Made by a program: the position numbers and the translations under genes
Shown: positions 32,296-40,229 of the stretch, piece by piece
Layout: every line of letters begins with the position of its first letter
Numbering within the stretch: position 1 is the stretch's first letter
Assembly (NCBI GenBank): GCA_003140175.1
Contig: PLJD01000060.1
Span: 1 to 43,629 of the forward strand
DNA from: Actinomycetota bacterium
GTDB taxonomy: Bacteria > Actinomycetota > Acidimicrobiia > IMCC26256 > PALSA-555
Direction: 5' to 3'
DNA length: 43,629 bases
Notes under the pieces: generated by a model
What the model was told of the DNA's origin: nothing
Seen by the model: the letters and a program-made list of their open reading frames with translations, nothing else
The model's database searches: none

Positions 32296-32990
32296 ACTCG
32301 GTGCTCGTCGTCGAGGACGACGCTCCGCTGCGTCGGGCCTTGCGGGTGAGCCTCCGGGCCCGTGACCTGCGGGTCGATGAGGCCGATACCGGGGAGACCG
32401 CGTTGACGGTGCTCGCCGAGCGTCGCCCGGACCTCGTGATCCTCGACCTCAGCCTTCCCGGTATCGACGGGAACGAGACCCTCCGGCGATTGCGGGTCTT
32501 CTCCGACGCGCCGGTGATCGTGCTCACCGCTCGCGACCGACCGAGTGACAAGGTCGCGGCGCTCGACGCGGGCGCCGACGACTACGTTACGAAGCCGTTC
32601 GACATCGACGAGCTTCTGGCCCGGGTCCGTGCCGCGCTGCGACGCCGACCGGGGGCTTCGGATCACCCACCGGTGCTGCAGGCCGGTGCCCTGGAGGTCG
32701 ACTTGGTGCGGCGCGAGGCGCGCCTCGATGGCCGGCCGATCCACCTGACCCGGACCGAGCTCGCGATGCTCGAGATCCTGGTGAAGAACCCAGGCAAGCT
32801 GCTCAGCCACGAACATCTGCTCCGCGAGGTGTGGGGTCCGACCTACAGCACGGAGAGCAACTACCTGCGAACCTATGTGGCTCAGCTGCGAAAGAAGCTC
32901 GGGGACGACGCCGCGACGCCGCGACTCATCCTGACCGAGCCCGGCATCGGATACCGGTGGATCGCCGACGATCCGGCGGCATACGGGTAG
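32292..32990 (+). CDS. kdpE: KdpE-like OmpR-family response regulator
   Basis: 232 residues from a GTG overlapping the kinase stop. Receiver domain: SVLVVEDDAPLRRALRVSL (acidic pocket D9/D10), phospho-acceptor Asp in LVILDLSLPGIDG near residue 52, switch Thr in VIVLTARDRPSDKVAALDAGADDYVTKPF (conserved Lys near 102). C-terminal winged helix: HLTRTELAMLEILVKNPGKLLSHEHLLREVWGPTYSTESNYLRTYVAQLRKKL, ending LTEPGIGYRW. 'GxxYxxExxYLRxYVxxLRKKLExxP' is the KdpE-type recognition segment. Acts as DNA-binding output of the coupled kinase. Target genes unknown because kdp operon is not local. Confidence 0.9.
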   Translation: MNSVLVVEDDAPLRRALRVSLRARDLRVDEADTGETALTVLAERRPDLVILDLSLPGIDGNETLRRLRVFSDAPVIVLTARDRPSDKVAALDAGADDYVTKPFDIDELLARVRAALRRRPGASDHPPVLQAGALEVDLVRREARLDGRPIHLTRTELAMLEILVKNPGKLLSHEHLLREVWGPTYSTESNYLRTYVAQLRKKLGDDAATPRLILTEPGIGYRWIADDPAAYG

Positions 32991-33301
32991 TGGCCGCCAG
33001 GTGGTTTGGGACGGAGGCAACAGCGGGTCGTCTGCGAGACGGCATTCTCCCGTCGTGTCATACGTACCGGGAGAGCGCGACATGCACGCCAGGTCCGGGA
33101 GAGGTCTGTGCGCCGCGCGGGTCCGTGTTCTCGATGGCCAGCGACCAGCGCTATCGCACGCTCTCGTGCGGGCTCGTCATCAGATGGGCACGTGCGTCGC
33201 GGCAGTGTGGCGTGCGCAGTCTTTCGCTCAGATCCACCGATTCACCTAGTCGTTGTTGAATGAGAAAGCCGGCACATCCCAACCGAGGAGGACGAACAGC
33301 T
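32991..33301. other. Gap before DUF1003 gene; nothing recognised
   Basis: About 310 nt with only shadow frames. It presumably holds the DUF1003 promoter. No clear operator or RNA structure was found. Confidence 0.35.
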
Positions 33302-33778
33302 ATGGCAATGCAACGGAGCCAGTGGCACAAACACCCAGCGGTACGCAGCGATGACGAGCTCACCTTCGGGGAAAGGGCCGCCGATGTCATGCGCAATGGC
33401 ATGGGCTCATGGATCTTCGTCGGTGGCTTCTTCGCGGTGATGATCCTCTGGGCAATCGCCAACTCGGCCTTCTACCTCGGCGGCAGTAACGGAAAACACG
33501 GCTTCGACCCCTACCCGTACATTCTGTTGAACTTGTTCCTGTCGATGCTGGCTGGCGTACAAGCCGCTGCGTTGTTGATCGCAGCCAAGCGCCAGGACGG
33601 TATCAGCAGCGAGCTGGCAATCCACGACAACGAACTCCTCACCGAGAACACCAAGATCACCAAAGAGGTGCATATCGGAGTCCAACACGCTCTGACGAAC
33701 ACGCAGCTCTTGCACCGAATCTGCGAGAAGTTCGATATCGAGCACGAAGACATTTTGCACGAAGTCGCCGACTCCTAG
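33302..33778 (+). CDS. DUF1003 membrane protein
   Basis: 158 residues from ATG 33302, where GAGGAGGA sits 8 nt upstream; an earlier in-frame ATG (33260) lacks this. The DUF1003 core is MGSWIFVGGFFAVMILWAIANSAF, then FDPYPYILLNLFLSMLAGVQAAALLIAAKRQDG: two TM segments with the family's S-W-x-F-x-x-x-F and F-D-P-Y-P-x-x-x-L-N-L-x-L-S motifs. The C-terminus is polar, LLTENTKITKEVHIGVQHALTN, likely coiled-coil and cytoplasmic. Function is unknown; members are widespread cyclic-nucleotide-free relatives of Mg-transport-adjacent proteins. Codon use is less GC-rich than in neighbours. It is followed by a strong hairpin terminator. Confidence 0.87.
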   Translation: MAMQRSQWHKHPAVRSDDELTFGERAADVMRNGMGSWIFVGGFFAVMILWAIANSAFYLGGSNGKHGFDPYPYILLNLFLSMLAGVQAAALLIAAKRQDGISSELAIHDNELLTENTKITKEVHIGVQHALTNTQLLHRICEKFDIEHEDILHEVADS

Positions 33779-33812
33779 GTCCGCCCGACTGGCCAAGGGG
33801 GCGGGTCGCTGC

Positions 33813-33840
33813 GAGATCGGCCCCTTCGGGGGCTGATCTC
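33813..33840 (+). terminator. Stem-loop with C(UUCG)G tetraloop
   Basis: GAGATCGGCCCC (33813-33824) pairs with GGGGCTGATCTC (33829-33840) over 12 bp with one G-U pair, closing a TTCG loop in the extra-stable C(UUCG)G context, 35 nt after the DUF1003 stop. Pyrimidine-rich TCTCTCT overlaps its 3' end. Good intrinsic terminator candidate. Confidence 0.75.
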
Positions 33841-33999
33841 TCTGAGGCCTCGTTCGCCGGTGCCAACCTCACCGGCGCCGGCTTGTCCGGCGCGAACCTC
33901 TCCGAGACCACGCTCGTTGGCGCGAATCTCACCGGCACGGATACGGCGGGAGCCAGTTCTGTGACACCCTCATACGGAATGGATCGGTGGCCAACCTGA
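33832..33999 (+). pseudogene. Pentapeptide-repeat fragment without a start codon
   Basis: The frame from 33832 reads ADLSEASFAGANLTGAGLSG then ANLSETTLVGANLTGT, i.e. several A(D/N)LxG pentapeptide repeats (PF00805) with a 15-nt DNA period, then TDTAGASSVTPSYGMDRWPT and a stop at 33997. No ATG, GTG or TTG lies in frame between the DUF1003 stop and the repeats, and the 5' end is inside the terminator hairpin, so it looks like the tail of a lost gene rather than an expressed one. Pentapeptide proteins form beta-solenoids, some of which mimic DNA. Confidence 0.6.
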
Positions 34000-34093
34000 C
34001 GCCTGGAGCCTGCTGATCTCTGGCAGCGTCGGATGTGCTGGTGACGGCAACCGAACATCACCCAGTCTGGTGAAGCAACATGAGGAGCACGCA

Positions 34094-34855
34094 ATGGAGA
34101 TCGCGGGCAAAGGCTCGATCGTGGTCGGTGGTGCGTCCGGGATGGGGCGCGCGACGGCGGAGCTGCTCCGAGCGCGAGGAGCCTCGGTCGCCATTCTCGA
34201 CCTCCAGCACTCGGCGGGGTCCGAGGTGGCCACCGGACTCGGCGGCTCGTTTCATCCCTGTGACATCACCGATGAGACCAATGTCGAGCAAGCCCTCAAC
34301 GCTGCGGTTGCTGCGCTCGGCGGGGCTGTGCATATCGCGGTGAACACCGCCGGTGGAGGCATCGCACGTCGGACCCTCACCAAACAGGGACCGCACCCGT
34401 TGGACGAGTTTCGACGGGTGATCGAGTTCAATCTCGTCGCGACGTTCAACCTCAACCGCCTGCAAGCGTCCGCCATGAGCCGAAACGACCCGGTCGACGA
34501 CGAGCGTGGGGTGATCGTCAACACCGCGTCGATCGCCGCGTTCGAGGGTCAGATCGGCCAGGTTGCCTACGCCGCCGCGAAGGCCGGAATCGCCGGCATG
34601 ATGTTGACGATGGCCCGCGATCTCGGAGGTCTCGGCATCCGCACGGTCGCGATCGCCCCGAGCCTGTTCTCGACGGGACTGACTGCCGGCATCCCTCCCG
34701 AAATGGCTGAGCAGCTCACCCGCGACGCCGCCTTTCCGAAACGTATGGGCCGGCCCGACGAATACGCCCGGCTCGTCGTCGCGATCGCCGAGAACCCGAT
34801 GCTCAACGGCGGGACAATCAGGCTCGACGGAGGGCAGCGGTTCGCACCGAAATGA
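34094..34855 (+). CDS. SDR-family oxidoreductase (3-hydroxyacyl-CoA dehydrogenase type 2-like)
   Basis: 253 residues from ATG 34094, with GAGGAG 7 nt upstream; ATG/TTG choices at 34070 give an atypical N-terminus. Classical SDR elements: GGASGMGRATAELLRARGASVAILDLQ (TGxxxGxG), CDITDETNVEQAL, NTAGGG (NAG equivalent), NTASIAAFEGQIGQVAYAAAKAG (Ser, YxxxK) and the C-terminal RLDGGQRFAPK. Length, the ASIAAFEGQIGQ segment and the PSLFSTGLTAGIPPEM region match the HSD17B10/type-2 hydroxyacyl-CoA dehydrogenase group, which oxidises short branched 3-hydroxyacyl-CoAs with NAD. This would suit branched-chain acid breakdown, but it is 24 kb from the KOR operon. Confidence 0.88.
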   Translation: MEIAGKGSIVVGGASGMGRATAELLRARGASVAILDLQHSAGSEVATGLGGSFHPCDITDETNVEQALNAAVAALGGAVHIAVNTAGGGIARRTLTKQGPHPLDEFRRVIEFNLVATFNLNRLQASAMSRNDPVDDERGVIVNTASIAAFEGQIGQVAYAAAKAGIAGMMLTMARDLGGLGIRTVAIAPSLFSTGLTAGIPPEMAEQLTRDAAFPKRMGRPDEYARLVVAIAENPMLNGGTIRLDGGQRFAPK

Positions 34856-34929
34856 GGCGGTCCCGCGCTGCGGTGCTGGCTCCACCAACTTCACCGTCGA
34901 CGGGTCCGGCTACCACCCCGAAACCTGCG

Positions 34930-35160
34930 TCAACCGCCCATCTCCTCCTCGGCGCATTCGATCGCATCGGCGAGCAGATCGCGACCCGCGGACCCGGAAC
35001 CGGCATCACCGAGCAACGCGCGCCTCAGAAGCGCCGGGTCATAGTCAGCGAACGCCGCGAGCAGCTCGGCGGCACCGCGACGATCCTCGGTGTCGTTAGG
35101 CCAGACGCCGGCCTCGAGCTCGATGGCGCGTTGGCGAAGCTCGGCCGGGCTCACCGGCAT
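34930..35160 (-). CDS. Small acidic hypothetical protein
   Basis: 76 residues from ATG 35160 (MPVSPAELRQRAIELEAGVWPNDTEDRRGAAELLAAFADYDPALLRRALLG). Strongly helical, acidic, with no cysteine, TM or signal sequence. I do not recognise it. The composition (Ala/Leu/Glu-rich with well-spaced charges) looks like real protein rather than shadow frame, and the alternative frames on both strands are Arg/Pro-rich. The longer frame up to 35316 adds a poor-quality N-terminus and is not preferred. It faces the SDR gene convergently. Confidence 0.5.
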   Translation of the reverse strand: MPVSPAELRQRAIELEAGVWPNDTEDRRGAAELLAAFADYDPALLRRALLGDAGSGSAGRDLLADAIECAEEEMGG

Positions 35161-35469
35161 GACGGTACGGGGGGCCTGTGACAACGATGCTGCTGGCGAG
35201 TCGAACCGCCAGCTCTCGGCGACCTCGCACGGCGAGTGCTCGGCCGAGCCCGTCATGGCGCGGATGAGGGTCATCCCTCTTTCGGGTTCGATCGCCCGAC
35301 GACCGCTGCAAGCCACGAAGCACCTGAAGGAGCCCGCTTGCCGGACCCTCGGGCGCCGACTGCGTCCTGAGCATCATTCACGACCCGGCCACGAAGACCT
35401 TCCCGCAATCACCTCACGCGGCAACGACCGGTTGGCGGCTGGACAGCTGGTCCTGGCAGCCTTTCGATT
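35161..35469. other. Gap upstream of methyltransferase; nothing recognised
   Basis: About 310 nt between divergent genes with only shadow frames on both strands. No operator, repeat or RNA element was identified. Confidence 0.35.
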
Positions 35470-36180
35470 GTGGACTGGCCGCACGAGTCGGGAGGTGCTG
35501 GGGAAGCTTCGGGGGCGGTCCGACCGAGGGAGGGTGGTTGGAGCGATCCCACGCAAGCGGAGGAGTACCTCGATCGTCTTGATCGCCTCGCACCCCGAGC
35601 CGCCGGGGAAGCGGTGCTGCTGGACACCTTGCCCGCTGCCCCCGAGCGAGCGCTCGACCTGGGGTGCGGCGATGGGCGGCTCGCCGCGCTCGTTCTTGAC
35701 GGCCGGACCTCGGTCAGCGAGGTGATCGCGGTCGACATCTCCCCACCGATGCTTGCTCGCGCGCGGGAGCGCTTCTGGGGGGATCCCCGGGTTCAGGTCT
35801 TCGAATGGGATCTCGAGGAGCCGCTCGACGAACTAGGTGAGTTCGATCTGGTCATCTCGGGTTTCGCGATCCATCACTTGGAGCACGCCCGGAAACAGTC
35901 ACTGTTCAAGGAGGTCGCTCACCAGCTGCGACCCGGTGGCCTCTTCGCGAACCTGGAAGTCATCCAGTCCGCGACGCCAGAGCTCCATGCGACGTTTCGT
36001 CGCCTCATCGGACGCGAGATGGATGATCCAGAAGATCGCCTCGCTCCGGTAGAGGCCCAACTCACCTGGATGAGGGAAGCAGGCCTCCAACACGTCGACT
36101 GCCTCTGGCGGTGGCGTGGCTTCGCGCTGCTCGTGGGCACTGCCGGCCCACCTTCACCGAGCGTCGTCACCCGGACCTGA
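35470..36180 (+). CDS. Class I SAM-dependent methyltransferase
   Basis: 236 residues from GTG 35470. Motif I is canonical, ALDLGCGDGRLAALVLDG at about 61-78; then VIAVDISPPMLARARERF (acidic end of beta2), VQVFEWDLEEPLDELGEFDLVISGFAIHHLEH (motif II-III, methyltransferase_11/25 type) and QLRPGGLFANLEVIQS. N-terminal 'DPTQAEEYLDRLDRLAPRAAGEAVLLDTLP' resembles a common actinobacterial group of small-molecule methyltransferases. Substrate unknown. Not part of an obvious operon; the next plus-strand gene starts about 75 nt downstream. Confidence 0.88.
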   Translation: MDWPHESGGAGEASGAVRPREGGWSDPTQAEEYLDRLDRLAPRAAGEAVLLDTLPAAPERALDLGCGDGRLAALVLDGRTSVSEVIAVDISPPMLARARERFWGDPRVQVFEWDLEEPLDELGEFDLVISGFAIHHLEHARKQSLFKEVAHQLRPGGLFANLEVIQSATPELHATFRRLIGREMDDPEDRLAPVEAQLTWMREAGLQHVDCLWRWRGFALLVGTAGPPSPSVVTRT

Positions 36181-36253
36181 CCCCTTCCCCGCGGGGCGGC
36201 TATCCGCGGTCCAGTTCTTGACGTATTCCGAACGTATGTTCGATACTGAGGCG

Positions 36254-36670
36254 ATGCCGAACCCAGCACCGTCCCAGCCGTTCCGCGGTGTCTTGCTGGG
36301 CGAAAGCCTTCGTCTCAGCATCGTCTTGGACGGTCCCGACCTCAGTGTCCGGCGGATCTGGCGCAGCGACTCGGGCGATCCCAACGCGGGCCAGCCGTCG
36401 CGGTGGACCTTCATCGAGTTCGAGGTTGCCGGAGCGCTCGCTGACGACCTCGCCACGGCGCTGCGACGGGTGCTCAATGCGACCGGCGGCTGGTATTGCT
36501 CATTCGGGTCCGACGACGAGATGGTCGTGGTCTTTGCTGGCCGATCCTTTCGCTACGCACGGAGTGACCACCAGGCCCGCCATGACGTGGAGATCTACGC
36601 ACGCTCAGTGGGTGTGCCCGAAGCGCAGCTCGACTGGGAGACCTGGCGGCCTCCGCCCCGCCGGGCGTGA
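36254..36670 (+). CDS. Hypothetical protein
   Basis: 138 residues from ATG 36254 (MPNPAPSQPFRGVLLGESLRLSIVLDGPDLSVRRIWRS); ATG 36236 is six codons earlier. The central part has alternating strands and helices (WTFIEFEVAGALADDLATALRRVLNATGGWYCSFGSDDEMVVVFAGRSFRY) and the end is acidic then basic. There is no signal peptide, TM helix or motif I can assign. Plausible as a small globular domain; frame chosen for balanced composition. Ends about 20 nt from the convergent methyltransferase. Confidence 0.55.
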   Translation: MPNPAPSQPFRGVLLGESLRLSIVLDGPDLSVRRIWRSDSGDPNAGQPSRWTFIEFEVAGALADDLATALRRVLNATGGWYCSFGSDDEMVVVFAGRSFRYARSDHQARHDVEIYARSVGVPEAQLDWETWRPPPRRA

Positions 36671-36692
36671 GGGGTCGCAGGCACCTCGCGCG

Positions 36693-37454
36693 TCACTTGG
36701 GTTTGTGGGTCTCGATGAGAAAGCGTCGCGCGTGAGCGACGAACGGGCCCTGGTGCTGGATCTGGTCGTGGAGGGCAGCGAGTTGACGGCGATAGCGGTC
36801 GACGGTGAATCCGGGGACCGTCCAGGGAACCTTGCGCAGGAAGTAGACCACGGCGCCGATGTCGTGAAAGACGGTGCGAAGAACCGCGTGTCGCAGATCG
36901 ATCACGACGAGGCCCGCCGCCCGCGCACCCTCCGCAGCTCGCGTCGCGTTGCGCGCTTGGCTCACCGGCTGCGGCCCCATCATGCAGTCGGTGAGCTCGC
37001 GGACCGACCCCGCACCGACCTGTTGTGACAGATACGTACCGCCGGGACGGAGGACTCGCGAGATCTCGGCCCAGACCGTGACGGTGGGATGTCGGCTGAC
37101 CGCCAGGTCGAAGCAATCCGCGGTGAAGGGCAGATCGGCGGCGTCGGCGGCTTCCACGACGGAGGCCGGCAAGGATCGCAGTGTCCGGCGGGCGACCTCG
37201 ACATTGGGTGGCCATGACTCCGTGGCCACCAGCAGGGCCGGTGGGTCGGTGATACCAGCGAGGACCTCGCCGCCGCCGGTCTGGATGTCGAGCGCGGCAG
37301 AGGCCTGGGCCATACGCGCCGCGAGAATTCGCGAGTACCCCCACGACGGGCGTTCTTCGCTCGCCCGTCCGTCGAACCAAGAGAAATCCCATCCCTGGAC
37401 CGGCACCGCTTGAGCCTCGGCGAGCAGTTCCTCGAACGTCGCCGGCTGACTCAC
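36693..37454 (-). CDS. SAM-dependent methyltransferase
   Basis: 253 residues from a GTG (VSQPATFEELLAEAQAVPVQGWDFSWFDGRASEERPSWGY). Motif I is a relaxed SAALDIQTGGGEVLAG near 52-67, followed by PALLVATESWPPNVEVARRTL, ADLPFTADCFDLAVSRHPTVTVWAEISRVLRPGGTYLSQQVG, the usual post-I and motif III. The N-terminal 'WDFSWFDGRASEERPSWGY' segment is a recognisable feature of a family of actinobacterial/cyanobacterial methyltransferases, often linked to modified nucleosides or small-molecule detoxification; I cannot name the substrate. Not in an operon with neighbours. Confidence 0.85.
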   Translation of the reverse strand: MSQPATFEELLAEAQAVPVQGWDFSWFDGRASEERPSWGYSRILAARMAQASAALDIQTGGGEVLAGITDPPALLVATESWPPNVEVARRTLRSLPASVVEAADAADLPFTADCFDLAVSRHPTVTVWAEISRVLRPGGTYLSQQVGAGSVRELTDCMMGPQPVSQARNATRAAEGARAAGLVVIDLRHAVLRTVFHDIGAVVYFLRKVPWTVPGFTVDRYRRQLAALHDQIQHQGPFVAHARRFLIETHKPK

Positions 37455-37561
37455 CGCATGACGATCCCACGACGCGGCCCGTCTTCGCGCTGCATTCTCC
37501 CGCGCGTCGACATGACGCGAATCACGAGTCGGCTGGGACGCGGACGCAGCGTGGCTCTTGG

Positions 37562-38149
37562 CTACTCGACGTCATGTGCGCGGGCGACCGCCAGAGCTGA
37601 AGCCCACCAAGCGAGGTCGTCGGCGAGCGTCTTCAGCTTGGGCTCGAGCGGGGCGAAAACCGCGGTGTCGAACGGGTCGGGCGACCGCATGGCGGGCACC
37701 ATGAGGTCGGGCAGGATGTGGACGGCGTGTCGCAGCGGGGCCATCTCGAATTCGACGGCGACCTCACGCAGCTGCTCGATCGCGCGGGCTCCTCCGACGT
37801 TGCCCCAGCCGACGAAAGTGACGGGCTTGCGCTGCCATTCTACGAATGTGTGGTCGAGCGCATTCTTGAGCACCGCCGGATATCCGTGGTTGTACTCGGC
37901 GGTGAGGATGACAAAGCCGTCCGCCTGGTCGATCCGGCGACCAAGTCGTGCGATCTCGTCCGTCGGGTAGTCGCGCCGCGTACGGGCAGGGGGCGCCTCA
38001 TCGAAGAACGGCAACGGATAGTCCCGCAGGTCGACGAGTTCGACGCTGAAGTCATCGCGGGCCACGAGCTGCTCGACGACCCACGCGGCGACCTTCTCGC
38101 TGAACCGACCGCGTCGGGTGGTGCCGGTGATGGCCAGGATATGTGTCAT
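37562..38149 (-). CDS. NADPH-dependent FMN reductase-family oxidoreductase
   Basis: 195 residues from ATG 38149 (MTHILAITGTTRRGRFSEKVAAWVVEQL). The phosphate loop of flavodoxin-like FMN reductases is G-T-T-R-x-G-R-x-S, followed by FSVELVDLRDYPLPFFDEAPPA and the conserved ADGFVILTAEYNHGYPAVLKNALDHTFVEWQRKPVTFVGWGNVGGARAIEQLR. This gene family (PF03358) reduces FMN, quinones or azo compounds with NAD(P)H. The longer frame to 38185 would add only 12 unlikely residues. Divergent from the SCO6745-family gene, sharing a region of about 176 nt. Confidence 0.9.
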   Translation of the reverse strand: MTHILAITGTTRRGRFSEKVAAWVVEQLVARDDFSVELVDLRDYPLPFFDEAPPARTRRDYPTDEIARLGRRIDQADGFVILTAEYNHGYPAVLKNALDHTFVEWQRKPVTFVGWGNVGGARAIEQLREVAVEFEMAPLRHAVHILPDLMVPAMRSPDPFDTAVFAPLEPKLKTLADDLAWWASALAVARAHDVE

Positions 38150-38325
38150 CAGATCGTGTCGCACGCCTGCTTGGCATCGAGTCAAGCGAGACTATTCGAG
38201 GCGCCTCAACCGATTTGCCCTCGCGTCCGACGCCCTGACCGAGCCGTCCACTGCTCGCTGCACCTCGACCGATCCAACTGTCGTTCGGCCGTCGTCCGGA
38301 GACCGATGGACGTACGATCTCCTCA

Positions 38326-39225
38326 ATGCGAGATGACGACGTCAGCGTCCGCGCCCGAGCGTTGGGCGCGGCCCTGGAGCCGGTGGCCGGTCAGGTGTAC
38401 TTCTCCCGCGAGTGCCACGCCGCCTATGAGGCGCTCGGGTTCGGGCCGAGCCCCGGCCTGACCGGTGAGGTCGCGCTGCCCGACGGGCCGGCGTATCTGT
38501 GCAGCCGAGGCTCGATCCTGGGCCCGGTGTCGGGCGAGCTGATCGCCGCGGCGTTCGGGGTGTTCAACCCGGCCGCAGTCGTGCCCGCCGTCGCCTACGG
38601 CTGGACCCTGACCGACGCCGCCACGATCTGCGACGCCCGCACCGCCGGAGCGACCGCCCAGCTCGTCCGCATCCTCAGCGAGTGCCCCGACGGGATCGAG
38701 GACGCGACGGGACTCTTGGCTCGGGCCAACGAGCAGCTGCGGCCCGAGGGGCGACCCCTCTACGCCGGGCTGGTCTCCCTCGGATTGCCCGGGAACCCGA
38801 TGGGTGATCTGTGGCGTCTCGCCGACCGCCTCCGCGAGTACCGCGGTGATGCACATACCGCGGCGTGGACCTCGGCGGGCTTCGACGCCACCGAGATCGG
38901 CCTCATCACCGAGCTGTACTGGGGCCTGCCCCCTCGTACCTATGTGCGGACGCGAGCCTGGAGCGACGCGGACCTCGACGCAGCCGACGCCCGGCTCGTC
39001 GAGCGCGGCCTGCTCGTCGGGGGTGAGCTCACCGAGGTTGGTCGAACGTCGCGCGACGACGTGGAGCTGGCCACCGATCGCCAGTGCCGGCCCATCGTCG
39101 AGGCGCTCGGTGACGGCTTCGACACCCTCGTCGGAATGCTCGCTCCGTGGGGCGCCGCCATTCGCGCCGCGGGCGGCTATCTCCCGTCCGGCCCTCACGA
39201 CCTGGCCCGTGCTGCCGCCTCCTAG
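38326..39225 (+). CDS. SCO6745-family protein
   Basis: 299 residues. The opening GQVYFSRECHAAYEALGFGPSPGLTGEVALPDGPAYLCSRGSILGPVSGELIAAAFGVFNPAAVVPAVAYGWTLTDAATICDAR is diagnostic for the actinobacterial SCO6745 family; function is unknown. The C-terminal part (TELYWGLPPRTYVRTRAWSDADLDAADARLVERGLLVGGELTEVGR) looks like a winged-helix-type module often annotated as HTH, so DNA binding has been suggested but not shown. It lacks signal peptide and TM segment. Divergent from the FMN reductase. Confident as family member, not on role. Confidence 0.87.
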   Translation: MRDDDVSVRARALGAALEPVAGQVYFSRECHAAYEALGFGPSPGLTGEVALPDGPAYLCSRGSILGPVSGELIAAAFGVFNPAAVVPAVAYGWTLTDAATICDARTAGATAQLVRILSECPDGIEDATGLLARANEQLRPEGRPLYAGLVSLGLPGNPMGDLWRLADRLREYRGDAHTAAWTSAGFDATEIGLITELYWGLPPRTYVRTRAWSDADLDAADARLVERGLLVGGELTEVGRTSRDDVELATDRQCRPIVEALGDGFDTLVGMLAPWGAAIRAAGGYLPSGPHDLARAAAS

Positions 39226-39454
39226 TTGTATTGACCACGGACGTTGTTGAGGGGTTGGGTGGTCCGCGAATGAAGAAGCCTCCGAGGGAGGGTGGTGCTG
39301 CTGAAGCAAACACCCGGCCCTGGGGGGCTCTCGTGCACGGTGGACGGTCGAGGTGGCGGCCGCTCGTCGCTGAATCACGCACGACTCGTCAGTCGAAGCC
39401 GAGGAGGTGTCGTGACCGGAGTGCTCATGGCCGATCAGTGCTGGTGAGCTCGCG

Positions 39455-40183
39455 GTGAGCGGGCGCCGGGTCGCCCGGGCCGCGTGCGCTCATGGCGCGG
39501 CGAGCGGCTTGCGGGGGTGGGGCGCCGTTGCACTGAGCACGGTGCTCCTCGGCGTGTGGATCATGCCCGCCGGTGCTTCGGCCTCGAGTTCCAAGCCCCG
39601 CGACCAGGCGATCCTGGCCGCCGGGGTGCTGTCGGCGAAGGATGTGCCCGCCGGGTGGATCTCTCGCCCGGTGTCGAGCGGCAATCAGTTCACGGGCTTT
39701 CGGGGTATCTCGGTGTGCAAGCAGATCGTCGCGGTCGACGCCGCCGCCACCGCCGGGAGCCATGCTGTCTCGCGGGCGCTCAGCGACCCGGCCGTCCCGA
39801 GCCGCGAAGCGACCGCGACCGACGAGGTCTATGCGTTCAAGAACGCGAACGCCGCGGCCCGCTATCTGGCGGCGTTCCAGGCCCCCGGCGCACAGACCTG
39901 TCTCCAGGCCGGCCTCAGCCAGCAGACCGGGGGTCAGGTTGGGGTGGCCGCGGCACCGAGCCACGTCCAGGGCGTCGGCGACGACAACGCGGGCTTCGAC
40001 ACCGTGCTGTCGACCACCGACCAGCAGGGGAAGCCGTTCACCGCCATCTTGGACTTCGTCCTCGTTCGTACCGGACGGGCGGTGGTCGATCTTGCGTTCA
40101 CGAACCCCGGCACGAATCCGCTGCCCCAGGAGCAGGCGATCCTCGCCGCGGTCGTCACGCGGCTCGGGCGGGTCCGGACCTGA
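39455..40183 (+). CDS. Secreted hypothetical protein
   Basis: 242 residues from a GTG. An Arg-rich N-terminus and hydrophobic stretch GWGAVALSTVLLGVWIMPAGASASS give a Sec signal with A-x-A cleavage near residue 43; no lipobox. The mature part has two Cys (near 89 and 149) that could form a disulfide and alternates beta strands: ILAAGVLSAKDVPAGWISRPVS, TDEVYAFKNANAAARYLAAFQ, GFDTVLSTTDQQGKPFTAILDFVLVRTGRAVVDLAFTN. The arrangement resembles the PknH sensor-like / LpqN-type extracellular fold seen in actinobacteria, but I cannot confirm it. Ends near the amidohydrolase, convergent. Confidence 0.65.
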   Translation: MSGRRVARAACAHGAASGLRGWGAVALSTVLLGVWIMPAGASASSSKPRDQAILAAGVLSAKDVPAGWISRPVSSGNQFTGFRGISVCKQIVAVDAAATAGSHAVSRALSDPAVPSREATATDEVYAFKNANAAARYLAAFQAPGAQTCLQAGLSQQTGGQVGVAAAPSHVQGVGDDNAGFDTVLSTTDQQGKPFTAILDFVLVRTGRAVVDLAFTNPGTNPLPQEQAILAAVVTRLGRVRT

Positions 40184-40229
40184 GCGCCGGGGGCTACGGC
40201 GGGTCGGGTCGCCTTCGGAGTCGGCGGTG

